A stretch of 64,000 bases of DNA from Lepidodermella squamata (taxonomy: Eukaryota; Gastrotricha), in NCBI GenBank assembly GCA_047495785.1, contig JBLDXI010000015.1:5084001-5148000 (forward strand), in the 5' to 3' direction. Position 1 is the first letter of the stretch. Every line of letters begins with the position of its first letter. Positions 12,791 to 22,225 of the stretch are shown in pieces. A model generated the notes under the pieces. The model worked only from the letters and a program-made list of their open reading frames with translations, made no database searches and was not told where the DNA came from. The translations under genes were made by a program, and so were the position numbers.

Positions 12791-14177
12791 TCATTTGAGA
12801 AGATCGCGGGAGATAATTATGCGCATGACTTCATTCGTGCCCTCCAAAATTTGATGAACTCTTGAATCTCTCATATACTGCTGCACCGGGTAGTCCTTGA
12901 GATAGCCATAACCTCCATGAAGTTGAAGAGCTTGGTTGCAAATCTGAAGCAAGAATAACACGATGTAAAGGCAAATAGAAATGAAATTTAACAAACATCG
13001 AAACAAGCGTCAGTTGCAAAGAGTTTGGCCATAGCGCAGGCAACTGCCGTATCTGATCTTTTTTCTTGCAGAGCACGTGCTGCATTCCGAACCCTAGATT
13101 GCTAAGTTTTAGATAGTACTTCGAAGCATAACGTAACATTTACATCAGCCGAGCTGCGTTTAAATTCGTAGCCATTTCCGCCAATTTGAATTGAGTATTT
13201 TGAAACTCTGACAGGGTTTGTCCGAACAATTTCCGCACCCGCACGTGGTCAATCGTATGCTCGATTGCAGCTTGGGCAGCTCCTAAGCTGCTGGAAGCGA
13301 TCGAAGTTCTACCACCATTCAAACCATTCATCGCGATTGAGAAACCTTGTCCGACTTGACCGAGTAAATTAGATTTCGGGACTTTGCAATCTTCAAGAAT
13401 TACTGCCCGAGTTGGTTGCGAATTCCAGCCAACTTTTCGCTCTTTCTTGCCAAATGACAGACCCGGGATTCCATCTTCGACCAAAATGCATGATATTCCC
13501 TTAGGACCTTGTCCTCCAGTTCGGCACATTATTAGATAGACATCAGAACGGCCTGAGATGAACGCTTTAGTACCGTTCAAGACATAATGATCACCCTTAT
13601 CCACGGCTTTAGTTGATAATGCCGCAGCATCACTACCACTTCCGGGTTCAGTCAAACAATACGAACCCATTTTTTCCATGGTTGCCATCTCAGGAATCCA
13701 CCTCTTGCGTTGTTCGGGAGTTCCGTACTCATCGATCATCCACGCGCACATGCTGGACAAAAGCAAGTTAAAACATGAGATTCACCGAGAAAGAACGAAC
13801 TTGTGAATTGACAAATATGCTGTGGTGCTAACACATCCGGTGGCTAAAGCTTCAATGATCAGAGAAACTTCCAGCCTCCCAAGCCCAGATCCTCCGTGTT
13901 CTTCCTTACAATACATAGCTCCGAAACCGAGACCTGCGGCTTGCTGTAGAACTTCGGTTGGGAAGATTTCCTCTAAATCCCATTTCTGCATGTGCGGCGC
14001 CATCTCTTTTCGCGCGAAGTCACGAGCGACTTTGTAAATCTCTTTCTGCTCATCGGATAGACCAACAGTGGGGTCAATGCAGAGCGGCGGGTGTTCGCAG
14101 GCGCTGGTCGCATTTGCCCTCGATAAAATTGGACGAATAGTCGGTAAGAATTTTAGAGCTTTCCGTAAGGCTATCAT
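12791..14177 (-). CDS. ACAD8: Isobutyryl-CoA dehydrogenase, ACAD8 type (411 aa)
   Basis: A mitochondrial flavin acyl-CoA dehydrogenase of valine catabolism; the family oxidises isobutyryl-CoA to methacrylyl-CoA and passes electrons to ETF. Exons 14177-13801, 13752-13144, 13093-12997 and 12943-12791 (introns 48, 50 and 53 bp) give 411 residues, against ~415 for vertebrate ACAD8. Landmarks: an Arg/Ala-rich N-terminal presequence; the FAD-binding signature [70 protein letters not shown]; and [11 protein letters not shown], whose Glu occupies the usual catalytic-base region. The ATG sits only 57 bp after the CARNMT1 stop, with a 3' splice site 8 nt upstream of it. Assignment to ACAD8 rather than another short-chain ACAD is from remembered similarity. 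Confidence 0.92.
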
Positions 14178-14184
14178 TGTAAAA

Positions 14185-14205
14185 TCTAAGCAGAAATAAA
14201 TAGGA
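14185..14205 (-). other. Probable trans-splice acceptor for the ACAD8-like mRNA
   Basis: On the minus strand TATTTATTTCTGCTTAG ends 8 nt before the ACAD8 ATG and about 50 nt after the CARNMT1 stop. There is no room for a separate promoter plus first exon and no convincing donor in the gap. An outron-type acceptor receiving a spliced leader is the simplest reading. Confidence 0.55.
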
Positions 14206-14234
14206 ATCGCATAAACTTTATGAGGATCGAGCGA

Positions 14235-15458
14235 TTAAAATTTTTCAGCTTTCAAGGGTTTTCGCGCGATGAAAAAAGCGCATTGATACTCATAGAGCAA
14301 CATTGAATTCGGATTCTGAATGTAAGAACAAGAGATGCGCTTTTCCTCCTCCACATGGAAGCCAACTTGCGATATTACAGATCGAATCTGCCCGTAATTT
14401 AGCTCAACAGAGTCTGCCCCACTGACGTCAGCAAAATGGTACAAAAGAGGACCTGCAATAAATGTTGAAAATATCGTTCTGATGAATACTCCGTTCTGTT
14501 ACCTAAATTAATCCAATAGCCGCCGGGTTTCAGAATGTGATAAATACGTTCGATATACTCGATAACATTGTGAGCAGTGTCGATGAAAAATACGGTCGGA
14601 ACACAGTCCCATTGATTTTCGCTTGTATAAACGTCAAGAAAATCCCCAGCAGACATGGAAAAGCTAACGCCTTCGGGAATATTGCCATGAGGTGAGACAT
14701 CTGGAAACTTCGCTGCCTTCGTCTGGTCGATGAAAGAGAAATTATTCGACCAAGAGTGAATCCAAGGGTACAGAATTAAGGAGTTTGGTTCAATCAAGCG
14801 ATTCAGTACGAAATTTGATGCGAATAGCATGTAAGCGGAAAATTCGCAACCTTGGCTGTTATAACCCAGCCGAGCTATTTCAAACACCAATCGGGCTAGT
14901 CCAGCACCGGGCACAAGGACATCGTATTTCCCGAACGACTCCGCTTCTAATGGCAGTAAACGCTTTATGGCATCCAAGACAGGTCCGTAACACTGTTCAC
15001 GCTCCATGGCACCATCAGAGCTCCAATCTCTTACAAATTGCTTGATAGTGGTTCGAACTTTATCCATATCATCCAATCTGAGACGGCAGAAGCTCTCATC
15101 GTCAGCCGTATCTTTTAACGAGTAGGAAACATTTTGAAAAACATGGCATGCATTGCGAACGATGAGTTTGAGAACTTCGGCATTATGCTCAATACAGCAC
15201 CTTGCAGTTCCAAGTTCTTCCGATAAATTTGGTAGCATGGCTTTGTGTCGTGCTGGTAACCTAGAAAAATCATGCGCTCTGGCAGCCAGCTGTTCTAGGG
15301 AATATTCCCTTTATCAGAAAAATCTCTTTAAAATCTCGGTACTGTCATTTTCGGGATACTCACTTGTAATAAAGAAAAGCATTTAAGACGTGTTGAAAAT
15401 GGCGACGCTCCTCTTCCTCCTCTGAAATTTTCTTAGAGCAGCAATCTCCGTTATCCAT
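14235..15458 (-). CDS. CARNMT1: Carnosine N-methyltransferase, N2227 family (372 aa)
   Basis: An N2227-like SAM-dependent methyltransferase; the family converts carnosine to anserine. Exons 15458-15364, 15308-14503 and 14452-14235 (introns 55 and 50 bp) give 372 residues. Landmarks: EEEEERRHFQHVLNAFLYY at the N-terminus; KQFVRDWSSDGAMEREQCY; the SAM-binding motif DVLVPGAGLARLVFEIA; the family's SNFVLNRLIE and LYPWIHSWSNN; the post-motif MSAGDFLDVYTSENQWDCV; FFIDTAHNVIEYIERI; and LKPGGYWINLGPLLYHF across the last intron. All hallmark segments are present, so it is probably active. It is the upstream member of a tightly packed trio with the ACAD8-like gene and POC5, and would hold the promoter if they are co-transcribed. 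Confidence 0.93.
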
Positions 15459-16223
15459 TTAAGTCAACCAAGCTCTTCTAAATTCCGGAAAAATTAATTT
15501 ATTTTTCCTCCCAACTGCAAATAGCAAAAAGCAGGTTGATACGCCAGAGTAAAAGTAACAGAGTAAAAGTTCAGTCAATATACAGAGGGGAGAGAGAGAG
15601 AGAGAGTTGATAATTAAGCAGTACCGATAGGATAGTTTGGAATTTGCAATTACACTCAAAATTAAACTCAGCACAACTCATAGGACCCAACCGATTTTTC
15701 TGACAATGATGAACCCGTTACTTATTAGTTGGGAATGTAGAATGTAGCAACTAAAATCGACCGAGCAACGAGCAACAACCGGCTAAATATCGTAAACGTT
15801 CACCGGAGTTCCACAACGGGTCAGTAGCTGTCAGAAGCTTCTCTTACTCATAAGAGAAAGGGCATTATTCCCAGGTATCGGTTATATCGTCAGACGACAG
15901 ACGACAACATCCAACGGCGATGAGGCGATGGGACACATTTTTTGCGTTTTCAGAGGCTTGAGGGTTGGGGATTGCGCGGTGACCCCAAGATTCGCGCGCG
16001 CGTAATTTGAATTTTTTTTAGATCTCAGCAAAATCATTTTAACATTTCTAACAATATTCAAACCGAAAAAATATATATACGTTATTATAGATCATAAAAT
16101 AAAAACCACATCTTTCGAGAGTTTCTCGTCTGCATCCACGAGACCACTCTTCTTTCAACACAAAACGTGGTGAATTGAACATTCGTATATTTCGATTTTG
16201 GAGTCGACTTAGCAGCGACTAAA
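15459..16223. promoter_or_regulatory. Divergent promoter region, CARNMT1 (-) / RPL24 (+)
   Basis: This 765-bp gap lies between divergent gene starts, so it must carry both promoters. It includes an (AG)n run at about 15592-15607 and a CpG/GCGC patch near 15990-16005. A pyrimidine stretch (about 16146-16157) about 70 bp before the RPL24 ATG could be a terminal oligopyrimidine start, but no start site is proven. Confidence 0.4.
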
Positions 16224-16887
16224 ATGAAGTAAGTTATCTTGTTTAACCTTTAAATGCTTAGATATGCTGAGCTCTGCCCCATCAGAACCTTAGAGAGCTA
16301 AATGCTTTGAATCAGAAATGACTGCAACTTGATGTTTTTTTTATTAAATCACAGGACCGAGCTATGTTCCTTCAGTGGTATGAAAATCTACCCCGGCCGT
16401 GGGCGCCGCATCGTCAAGGTAGATGGCCGTCTGTTCATTTTCCTCAACAGCAAATGCGAGAGTAACTTCATGATGAGGCGAAACCCTCGTAAGATTTGCT
16501 GGACTGTTCTGTACCGCCGCAAGCACAAGAAGGGTCAGCAGGAAGAAGAAAAGAAGAAAAAGCTGACTCGCCGCATCGTCAAGACTCAGCGCGCTATCAA
16601 TGGCGCTTCGCTTGCCGATATTCTTAAGAAGAGGTCCCAGCCCGCTGAAATCAGAGCTCAACAACGTGAGCAGGCTATCAAGGTTGCGAAGGATAAGCAA
16701 CGCCAGAAGGATGCTGCGAAGAAGGCCGCCAAGGTAATTTATTGATGCATTTTATTTGTGAATCCTGTAAATCGTCTTCTTGTCTTAGCTCAAGGAGCTG
16801 AAGACCGCTCAGCAATCGCAACAGAAGCAGCAGAAGGTTACCAAGCCCATGCAAAAGGGTCGTCCTCATGTTGGCATTCCTCGCTAA
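16224..16887 (+). CDS. RPL24: Ribosomal protein L24, eL24 (160 aa)
   Basis: Large-subunit ribosomal protein eL24. Exons 16224-16228 (only ATG AA), 16355-16733 and 16789-16887 give 160 residues. The zinc-ribbon-like N-terminus [19 protein letters not shown], the segment [16 protein letters not shown], the motif [19 protein letters not shown], and a Lys/Arg/Gln-rich tail ending VGIPR are all standard. The first intron (126 bp, separating the start codon from the body) is much longer than the local norm; early introns of this type are common in animal ribosomal protein genes. An AATAAA follows at 16953-16958, and a second gene starts only 159 bp after the stop. Confidence 0.96.
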
Positions 16888-16952
16888 TTCGTATCTGCTG
16901 AATAAGTCGAACTTAGGTGCATCTATTGGCCGAGTTTTGTGAAGAGAGAAGA

Positions 16953-17000
16953 AATAAATGCTAATTTTCATTCGAATGATCTTATTTTTATTACTTTCAG
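16953..17000 (+). other. RPL24 poly(A) signal followed by a strong 3' splice site
   Basis: AATAAA (16953-16958) is followed within about 40 nt by TTATTTTTATTACTTTCAG (ending at 17000), 46 nt before the next ATG. This arrangement is typical of an operon junction. A cis 5'-UTR intron (donor candidate GTGAAG near 16939) cannot be excluded. Confidence 0.5.
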
Positions 17001-17046
17001 TTTATATTGATGTATATTGTTTAGTTGTTAAGCATCAATTACTGTT

Positions 17047-17678
17047 ATGGATAAAGCCAAGAAGATGCTCAACAATTTGGGCTGGAAGGAAGGCACTTCT
17101 CTTGGTAAGAATGGCGATGGCATTACCTCGGCGATCAAGGTTCCTCTTAAAATGAATACAAGTGGGGTATGACTGATTGGATGAGTACGTGGATGTATCT
17201 TACTTACAAAGTCATTTTAGCTTGGATATCAATTCGGCAAAGAACTTACCCACGATTGGTGGGCTAGTGCTTACAATGACGCGGCAAACAGCGTGAAAAT
17301 TTCCAAAGACGATAAGGGCATTCGCGTGCAACTCCCGGAGACATCTGCGAAGAAACGTGCAAGGAAAGCCTATAAAGATAGCTTTAAACAAAGTAATGGC
17401 TCAGAAGAGACGGATGAAGAGGAGGAGAAGTCTAAACCTGTTTTCGAAAACCCTATCAAAAAGATCAAAGGAATCACTTGTCATAAGTAAGTTTTTGACG
17501 CTGTTTGAACTTCAAACTCATGCGTAATGAATTTAGAGCTGCGAGACACGGTATTGGGATGAATGGAAAGTTGGAGCGTGTGGAGAGACAAGAGAGGCTA
17601 CATCTTTCCCGCGAAGAGGCCGAAAAAGCTGATTCTGCAACTGCCACTCCTTCCAAGAAATCTAAACGGGGCGAATAG
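17047..17678 (+). CDS. GPATCH4: G-patch domain protein, GPATCH4-like (175 aa)
   Basis: A short nucleolar-type G-patch protein. Exons 17047-17166, 17221-17486 and 17537-17678 (introns 54 and 50 bp) give 175 residues. The N-terminal G-patch has the expected glycines (NLGWKEGTSLGKNGDGI), followed by FGKELTHDWWASAYNDAA and, across the last intron, TCHKAARHGIGMNGKLERVE, which matches the conserved HKAAR...G block of GPATCH4. The tail is basic and low-complexity (KKSKRGE). G-patches activate DEAH-box helicases such as DHX15; GPATCH4 acts in rRNA and snRNA metabolism. Pairing with RPL24 in a putative operon would be a sensible ribosome-biogenesis grouping. It is shorter than the vertebrate protein, lacking its long Lys-rich tail. 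Confidence 0.85.
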
Positions 17679-18218
17679 TTGTGATGAAATGATGCTAGTT
17701 TTAACCTCTGCTCATAATTTAATATTTTTATTGGAATAAATGATGCGCTTTTGTTGCGTTGGACTGAAAATACCATTTATTTGATTGAGATGTACTCGAC
17801 AATTCAAGCTTCACTTGAAATTTTCGATATTTTCGGTTATCTTCAACCTGAGACTTCTGGCGAAACTTCCGGGCTCATGGAAAAATGAGCTGATTTCGAC
17901 ATATTGTTGTACACGTGTCGAGGTTGCAGTTCATTTCGTAACGCCTTGAAGACTCAGTTTCAGTTCCTCATATCGAATTGGACACCCTTTGTTCAAGTAC
18001 TGTTCGATTATTGTCCGAATTATTATTCAGAGCCACTAACTTTAGACATCTGCGTAACTTCCCGGCAGCAAAGTTGACATTTCCCATCAGTCGAATCGGA
18101 CAAATACAAATTTCATCAAACCCTATCAAATTATACCAAAATTAGCCACTCACCAGTAAAGCGAGCTTTAGTTGACGGTATTATTTCCTGTTTTGTTCCG
18201 GCGATGGCCTAAAAATGC
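17679..18218. other. Intergenic, no gene seen
   Basis: AT-rich sequence between the GPATCH4-like stop and the small disrupted gene. An AATAAA lies at about 17735, soon after the GPATCH4 stop. Nothing else could be supported. Confidence 0.4.
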
Positions 18219-18991
18219 TTACCCGAAAATTTCCCTCTGGCTCCACATTTCCCGGCAGCTACTGCTGCCCGGATCAGTAGATTCAACACCTCTGCTACGA
18301 AGTACTGTCAACTGGGTTGACTTTGTGCAGTGGGGTCACTTCGACGTACCAAAATGGGGTGACTTTGGCGTAAAAAAAAAATCAAAGATGCGTAAATACC
18401 TCGCGTAAATACCTCGCGAGTTGGGTACCGATGGATAGCCTGGAGGAAATCCAGTCTGAAAATGGCATAAGATTTCAATTCCGATCAGACGGCTTCAGTT
18501 GGGCAGTCACCAAAGTTTAAATCAAACAAATAAATTTTTCGAAATTTTCCCAAAACGTCACCTGCGATTATATGTCCTTAGATGGGGTGCATTGTACACA
18601 TCCAGGCTGGCCTTTCCTTGGGCTATCCAACGATACCCCACTCGCGAGGTATTTACCTTACCATCTTTGATTTTGGGTACGCCAAAGTCAACCCATTATG
18701 GTACGTCGAAGTGACCCCACTGCCCAAAGTCACCCCAGTTGACGGTATGTGAAGGGTTTGAAGATCGATGTCTTCCTGGTCTGGATCGACAACTCGCCTG
18801 AACGAAAAACGTACGTAGTGGCCGGAGAGATTTTTCTCAATTCCAGCTTTCGACAATGCGTTATTCACCAAAACATCGATGGAATGATCGCCTAACCTCA
18901 CCCGCTTGTGGAAGCGCTCTTTTGATCCTATTCGCAATTCCGATTTGAACAGTTTAGATAGAAGGGATCGGTGTATCTTCAACAAACTCAT
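18219..18991 (-). pseudogene. Small orphan gene split by a MITE (109 codons without it)
   Basis: The minus-strand ORF starts at the ATG 18991 and reads through SELRIGSKERFHKRVRLGD and GHYVRFSFRRVVDPDQED until it enters the transposon at 18745. If the element 18305-18745 and one copy of its TA target are removed, the frame continues exactly at 18302 (LRSRGVESTDPG... to EIFG) and stops at 18219, giving a 109-residue basic protein. The perfect frame restoration argues that this was coding before insertion. The region KRVRLGDHSIDVLV is faintly reminiscent of an S4-type RNA-binding fold, but I do not assign a family. It is either inactivated or the MITE is removed or tolerated in the transcript; splicing at the obvious GT/AG near the element ends would leave four extra bases and a frameshift. 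Confidence 0.5.
18305..18745. mobile_element. 441-bp MITE with long terminal inverted repeats, TA target duplication
   Basis: The ends are CTGTCAACTGGG on the left and CCCCAGTTGACGG on the right, directly flanked by TA on both sides (18303-18304 and 18746-18747), the Tc1/mariner-type target. Imperfect inverted repeats extend about 150 bp inward from each end, including shared blocks such as AAATACCTCGCGAG and CACTTCGACGTACC. The left arm contains a 15-bp tandem duplication (GTAAATACCTCGC) and an A10 run. There is no transposase. It is inserted within a minus-strand reading frame. Confidence 0.8.
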
Positions 18992-19734
18992 TTATATAAA
19001 AAGCAAAAGTAAACTGGTTAGAAAAATGTGTGTTCTTTTGGCTTTTTCAGCCATGTAACAACAACATCCATCTTGTTACACCCGCAGATGCATGTAAAAA
19101 CCGCTCCTTTACATGTCAAAATGTCGTCTCTACACTTTATTACACTCAGTTTTTTCTGTGCGGGTATTATTGTCAGTCTTCCAAACGCCGCGATGTAGAT
19201 GCATTGATTTCTGCGCGAACCCAGCTGGCAGGCGACCGATTTGAGTGGCGTCATGGAGGCAACGATTTGTTCGTTTCCAGACTCGATCGAACCAAGGCAA
19301 CTGATGATCTTGGGGCTTGATATCGGCGCTCTGTTCCATGAGCCTTGACCACCGATGCTTCGGCCAGCCGGAGAGCAGCAAGATTTTGATGACGAATGAC
19401 GGTTGACCAAAAATCCAGTTGCAAACAAGAACAAACTCGCCGAATGAAAAGTGTCTTTCTTTTTCAAACGAAGAATTGTTTTCGTGAAATTTTAAGTTGG
19501 ATGTTTCATTTTCTCGAAATGATTATCCTGAAATCATCCCTATGTACCCATTGCACCCTTTTAGAGAGCCTAAAGGTGTCGTGCGCATATGTATGATCAT
19601 GTATGAATATTCTCTTTGCACCGGGCAATAACCTGCGCTATGTACTCCTTCGAATCCACTATATACTATTATGAATTGAGATTGACAGTTCAATTTTATT
19701 CACCGTTTACTGAATTCGCAATAAATTATAAAGT
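18992..19734. other. Intergenic, only unsupported ORFs
   Basis: About 740 bp upstream of the small minus-strand gene and downstream of the receptor gene. A minus-strand ORF of about 149 codons (19018-19467) begins at a TTG, has no domain and overlaps ORFs in other frames, so I do not call it. Confidence 0.4.
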
Positions 19735-20796
19735 TTACGGGCCATCATTTTCTGAGGCTACCTTTCGGATAAAATTAATGAGAGCCAGAACGCAAATTAT
19801 GAATGAGACTTGTTCAGTATGTACAATAAGGTCGTCAATGTAACAGTGGTGAGACAAAATCATTGAGAAACAACTCGAGTGTAGGCCTTTAATTGGTCGC
19901 TTTTCCAATAGATCTCGGAGGTCCGAAACGTAGTGCGCGAATTCGTGTGAACCAAGCGTGAGCACAGGTAACGCTACCAGCCATAAGGTTCGAAGATATA
20001 GAAATCGGCATTTAGCAGTCGAGCAATACCATACATCCACGCTCCATCGGATGCAAATAAGGAGAATGCTGACGAGAAGTATGCTGTTGCATGCAGTTAA
20101 AATACTCGCGAAAAGAATGGATAAAGCTGGGAAGTCGATGTAGCTGATACTGTCGCGAGAACGCATGACCTCGTAGAAAAACGTGTAACTGCTCGAATAA
20201 CTACGACAGACTGTACATTCGTAATTTAAAACACTGGCCAGGTTCAGTGATGCCGCTAGGATGCAAAATACCCCAACGGCAAATGACGAGGCTGTGATGC
20301 GCATGCGTGGTTTTAAAATCCCTTGCCGTGCCCGGTCTAAGTAAAATCTCGAGATGGCCGTTTCAAAACTTGCGGCAGCCAGGTAAATTTCCACAAAGGT
20401 TCGCAAGGTCCGTTGAGCGAATACAGATACGAATAACGCAGAGTAACACATTATCAGTCCAGCGTCGCCTTCGAAATGATAGCGAACAACTTGCCCTTCA
20501 GGTTTCAGAAAATCTAAACAGGATATCGCCGAATTAGCAGCCAGCGCTCGCAACAACACGCGAACAATGAAAACCAGCTGGTTGGATCTATAGTAATGGT
20601 TTCGAGATGCCAGTCGAGCCTCTCGATAACGCTTCGCCTCCATCTTCTCCAGAGACTTCAGAGCAACGATAACCGCGCACAGTTGTATGAAGGCAAGGAG
20701 GGGGCGGATTATGCCGTGAGTAAAAATTCGCAACGGCCAGTCTTGACATTCGTCGCCAAAACATGGGCAAGTTACAACATTTGTATCAATCGTCAT
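19735..20796 (-). CDS. Single-exon seven-helix membrane protein, chemoreceptor/GPCR-like (353 aa)
   Basis: An intronless 353-codon ORF from a real ATG (20796). Hydrophobic segments at roughly residues 29-48, 71-96, 112-140, 168-190, 224-253, 265-290 and 328-346 predict seven helices. A Cys-rich N-terminus (CPCFGDECQDW) precedes helix 1, and a CTVCRSY segment lies in the loop after helix 4, possibly disulfide-bonded. No DRY-type or NPxxY motif of class A receptors is clear; HEFAHYV follows helix 6. The layout resembles the rapidly evolving, often intronless chemosensory receptors of small invertebrates, but I cannot place it in a named family. It is the only intron-free multi-helix gene among intron-rich neighbours. 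Confidence 0.65.
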   Translation of the reverse strand: MTIDTNVVTCPCFGDECQDWPLRIFTHGIIRPLLAFIQLCAVIVALKSLEKMEAKRYREARLASRNHYYRSNQLVFIVRVLLRALAANSAISCLDFLKPEGQVVRYHFEGDAGLIMCYSALFVSVFAQRTLRTFVEIYLAAASFETAISRFYLDRARQGILKPRMRITASSFAVGVFCILAASLNLASVLNYECTVCRSYSSSYTFFYEVMRSRDSISYIDFPALSILFASILTACNSILLVSILLICIRWSVDVWYCSTAKCRFLYLRTLWLVALPVLTLGSHEFAHYVSDLRDLLEKRPIKGLHSSCFSMILSHHCYIDDLIVHTEQVSFIICVLALINFIRKVASENDGP

Positions 20797-21386
20797 CTTA
20801 TAAGCAACGAACTCGTTAATTTACCGTGACTTCGTTCGAAAGGACATTTTTAATCAGGGTACAACAGACGGGCAGGTTTTTCGCCTTATCATCAATTTAT
20901 TATTTTCAATATCAATTTCGTTCACTCAAAATTCAAAGTCTTATACGTCAAAACGTAAAATCATTTCCGAAGAATAGCGTTACGTGGCGATTTCATCGCA
21001 GCGATAAGTGTCGCTTTATAATATACCAATATAAATTTCAAAACAAATAATAAGCTGGAATTATTTCTTGCTTGCCGCCTTATCAGCTGCGCGCGTATCG
21101 TCGCGTCGAAAAACAATAACAGACTGCGAAAGCATCGAAGAGAACAGTAAAATCACAACATCACATTAAAATCATAATAGTTGTTAGCTACGACACGTTT
21201 GAGGAATAGCGCGATTGCTGGGAACTCTAACTGCTTTAGCAAAAAACAAAACGGCGAAACATGCACTCTCAAATAATGGGGTTGTAGAAGAGGTTGTAAA
21301 TGATGATGCCATGTAAAAAATGCAAATTTTTTGAGCAGTTATTGTAAAAATGACAAAATAAACGCTGTAGTAAATATTTCGATCCT
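20797..21386. promoter_or_regulatory. Upstream region of the seven-helix gene
   Basis: 590 bp of AT-rich sequence between the receptor ATG and the palindrome. No coding signal was seen; the receptor promoter is probably here. Confidence 0.3.
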
Positions 21387-21820
21387 TTATGACTCAAAAA
21401 TGAAAAACCAGTCGCCTAATCCGACATGTTTCAGCTTTTATTCAGCCATCTTCAGGGTCTGACAACAAGTAAGGAAATCAACAATCAAGTTTCGAGACTA
21501 ATATTAAAACAAGTTTACCAATTTTGTCACCAATCGTTTTTTCGTGTAATTATCAAAAATTAATCAAAAGAATCAAAAACAGAAATCATGATCTATTAAA
21601 ATAAATTGTATGAGTAATTATTTGTTACAGTAGTTATTAAGGCTAGGGTTAAGAGCTTGGATAAATAGTTTTTCAGTACGAAGTAAACGATAAGGTAATT
21701 TACAATGATGTAGGATCTGAGTAGAGAATGGCGGATCAGATTTAGTACAGGTTTTGAAGTGTTCCCCAATGGTGCCATCTTTAGTTTTATTAGAAGCGTA
21801 ACAGTGTTGTGTAGTACGGT

Positions 21821-22018
21821 ACTACACAACACTGTTACGCTTCTAATAAAACTAAAGATGGCACCATTGGGGAACACTTCAAAACCTGTACTAAATCTGA
21901 TCCGCCATTCTCTACTCAGATCCTACATCATTGTAAATTACCTTATCGTTTACTTCGTACTGAAAAACTATTTATCCAAGCTCTTAACCCTAGCCTTAAT
22001 AACTACTGTAACAAATAA
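21821..22018 (+). pseudogene. GIY-YIG endonuclease C-terminal fragment (right arm)
   Basis: A 66-codon open stretch entered from the palindrome centre with no start codon, through TKDGTIGEHFKTCTKSD and FSTQILHHCKLPYRLLRTEK to LNPSLNNYCNK and a stop. The spacing of the Glu in TEKLFIQ and the terminal ALNPSLN fits the last helix and strand of GIY-YIG nucleases of Penelope-like elements. The N-terminal GIY...YIG strand and the reverse transcriptase are absent. A mirror copy lies at 21618-21815 on the minus strand. Confidence 0.6.
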
Positions 22019-22172
22019 TTACTCATACAATTTATTTTAATAGATCATGATTTCTGTTTTTGATTCTTTTGATTAATTTTTGATAATTACACGAAAAAAC
22101 GATTGGTGACAAAATTGGTAAACTTGTTTTAATATTAGTCTCGAAACTTGATTGTTGATTTCCTTACTTGTT

Positions 22173-22225
22173 GTCAGACCCTGAAGATGGCTGAATAAAA
22201 GCTGAAACATGTCGGATTAGGCGAC
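22173..22225 (+). ncRNA. Hammerhead-like ribozyme motif (mirror copy at 21411-21463, minus)
   Basis: The order of elements matches a type I hammerhead: outer stem I GTC (22173-22175) with GAC (22223-22225), inner CC/GG, core CTGAAGA (22181-22187), a stem II candidate GGCT/AGCT, core GAA (22204-22206), a two-base-pair stem III AC-AT-GT, and a C at the expected cleavage position (22213). One extra T after CTGAAGA disturbs the normally paired 10.1-11.1 position, so activity is doubtful. Hammerheads are known in Penelope-like elements. Confidence 0.35.

Noticed and set aside
16229-16354. snoRNA in the long first intron of RPL24
   Set aside because: No convincing C (RTGATGA) and D (CTGA) box pair with terminal stem could be found.
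18305-18745. MITE as a cleanly spliced introner
   Set aside because: GT and CAG near its ends would leave four extra bases and a frameshift, so neutral splicing is not supported by sequence alone.
19018-19467. 149-codon minus-strand ORF
   Set aside because: It starts at TTG, shows no family signal, and overlaps equally long ORFs in other frames.
21596-22040. Two identical 93-codon ORFs on opposite strands
   Set aside because: They are a by-product of the palindrome; the biologically sensible frame is the neighbouring GIY-YIG one.
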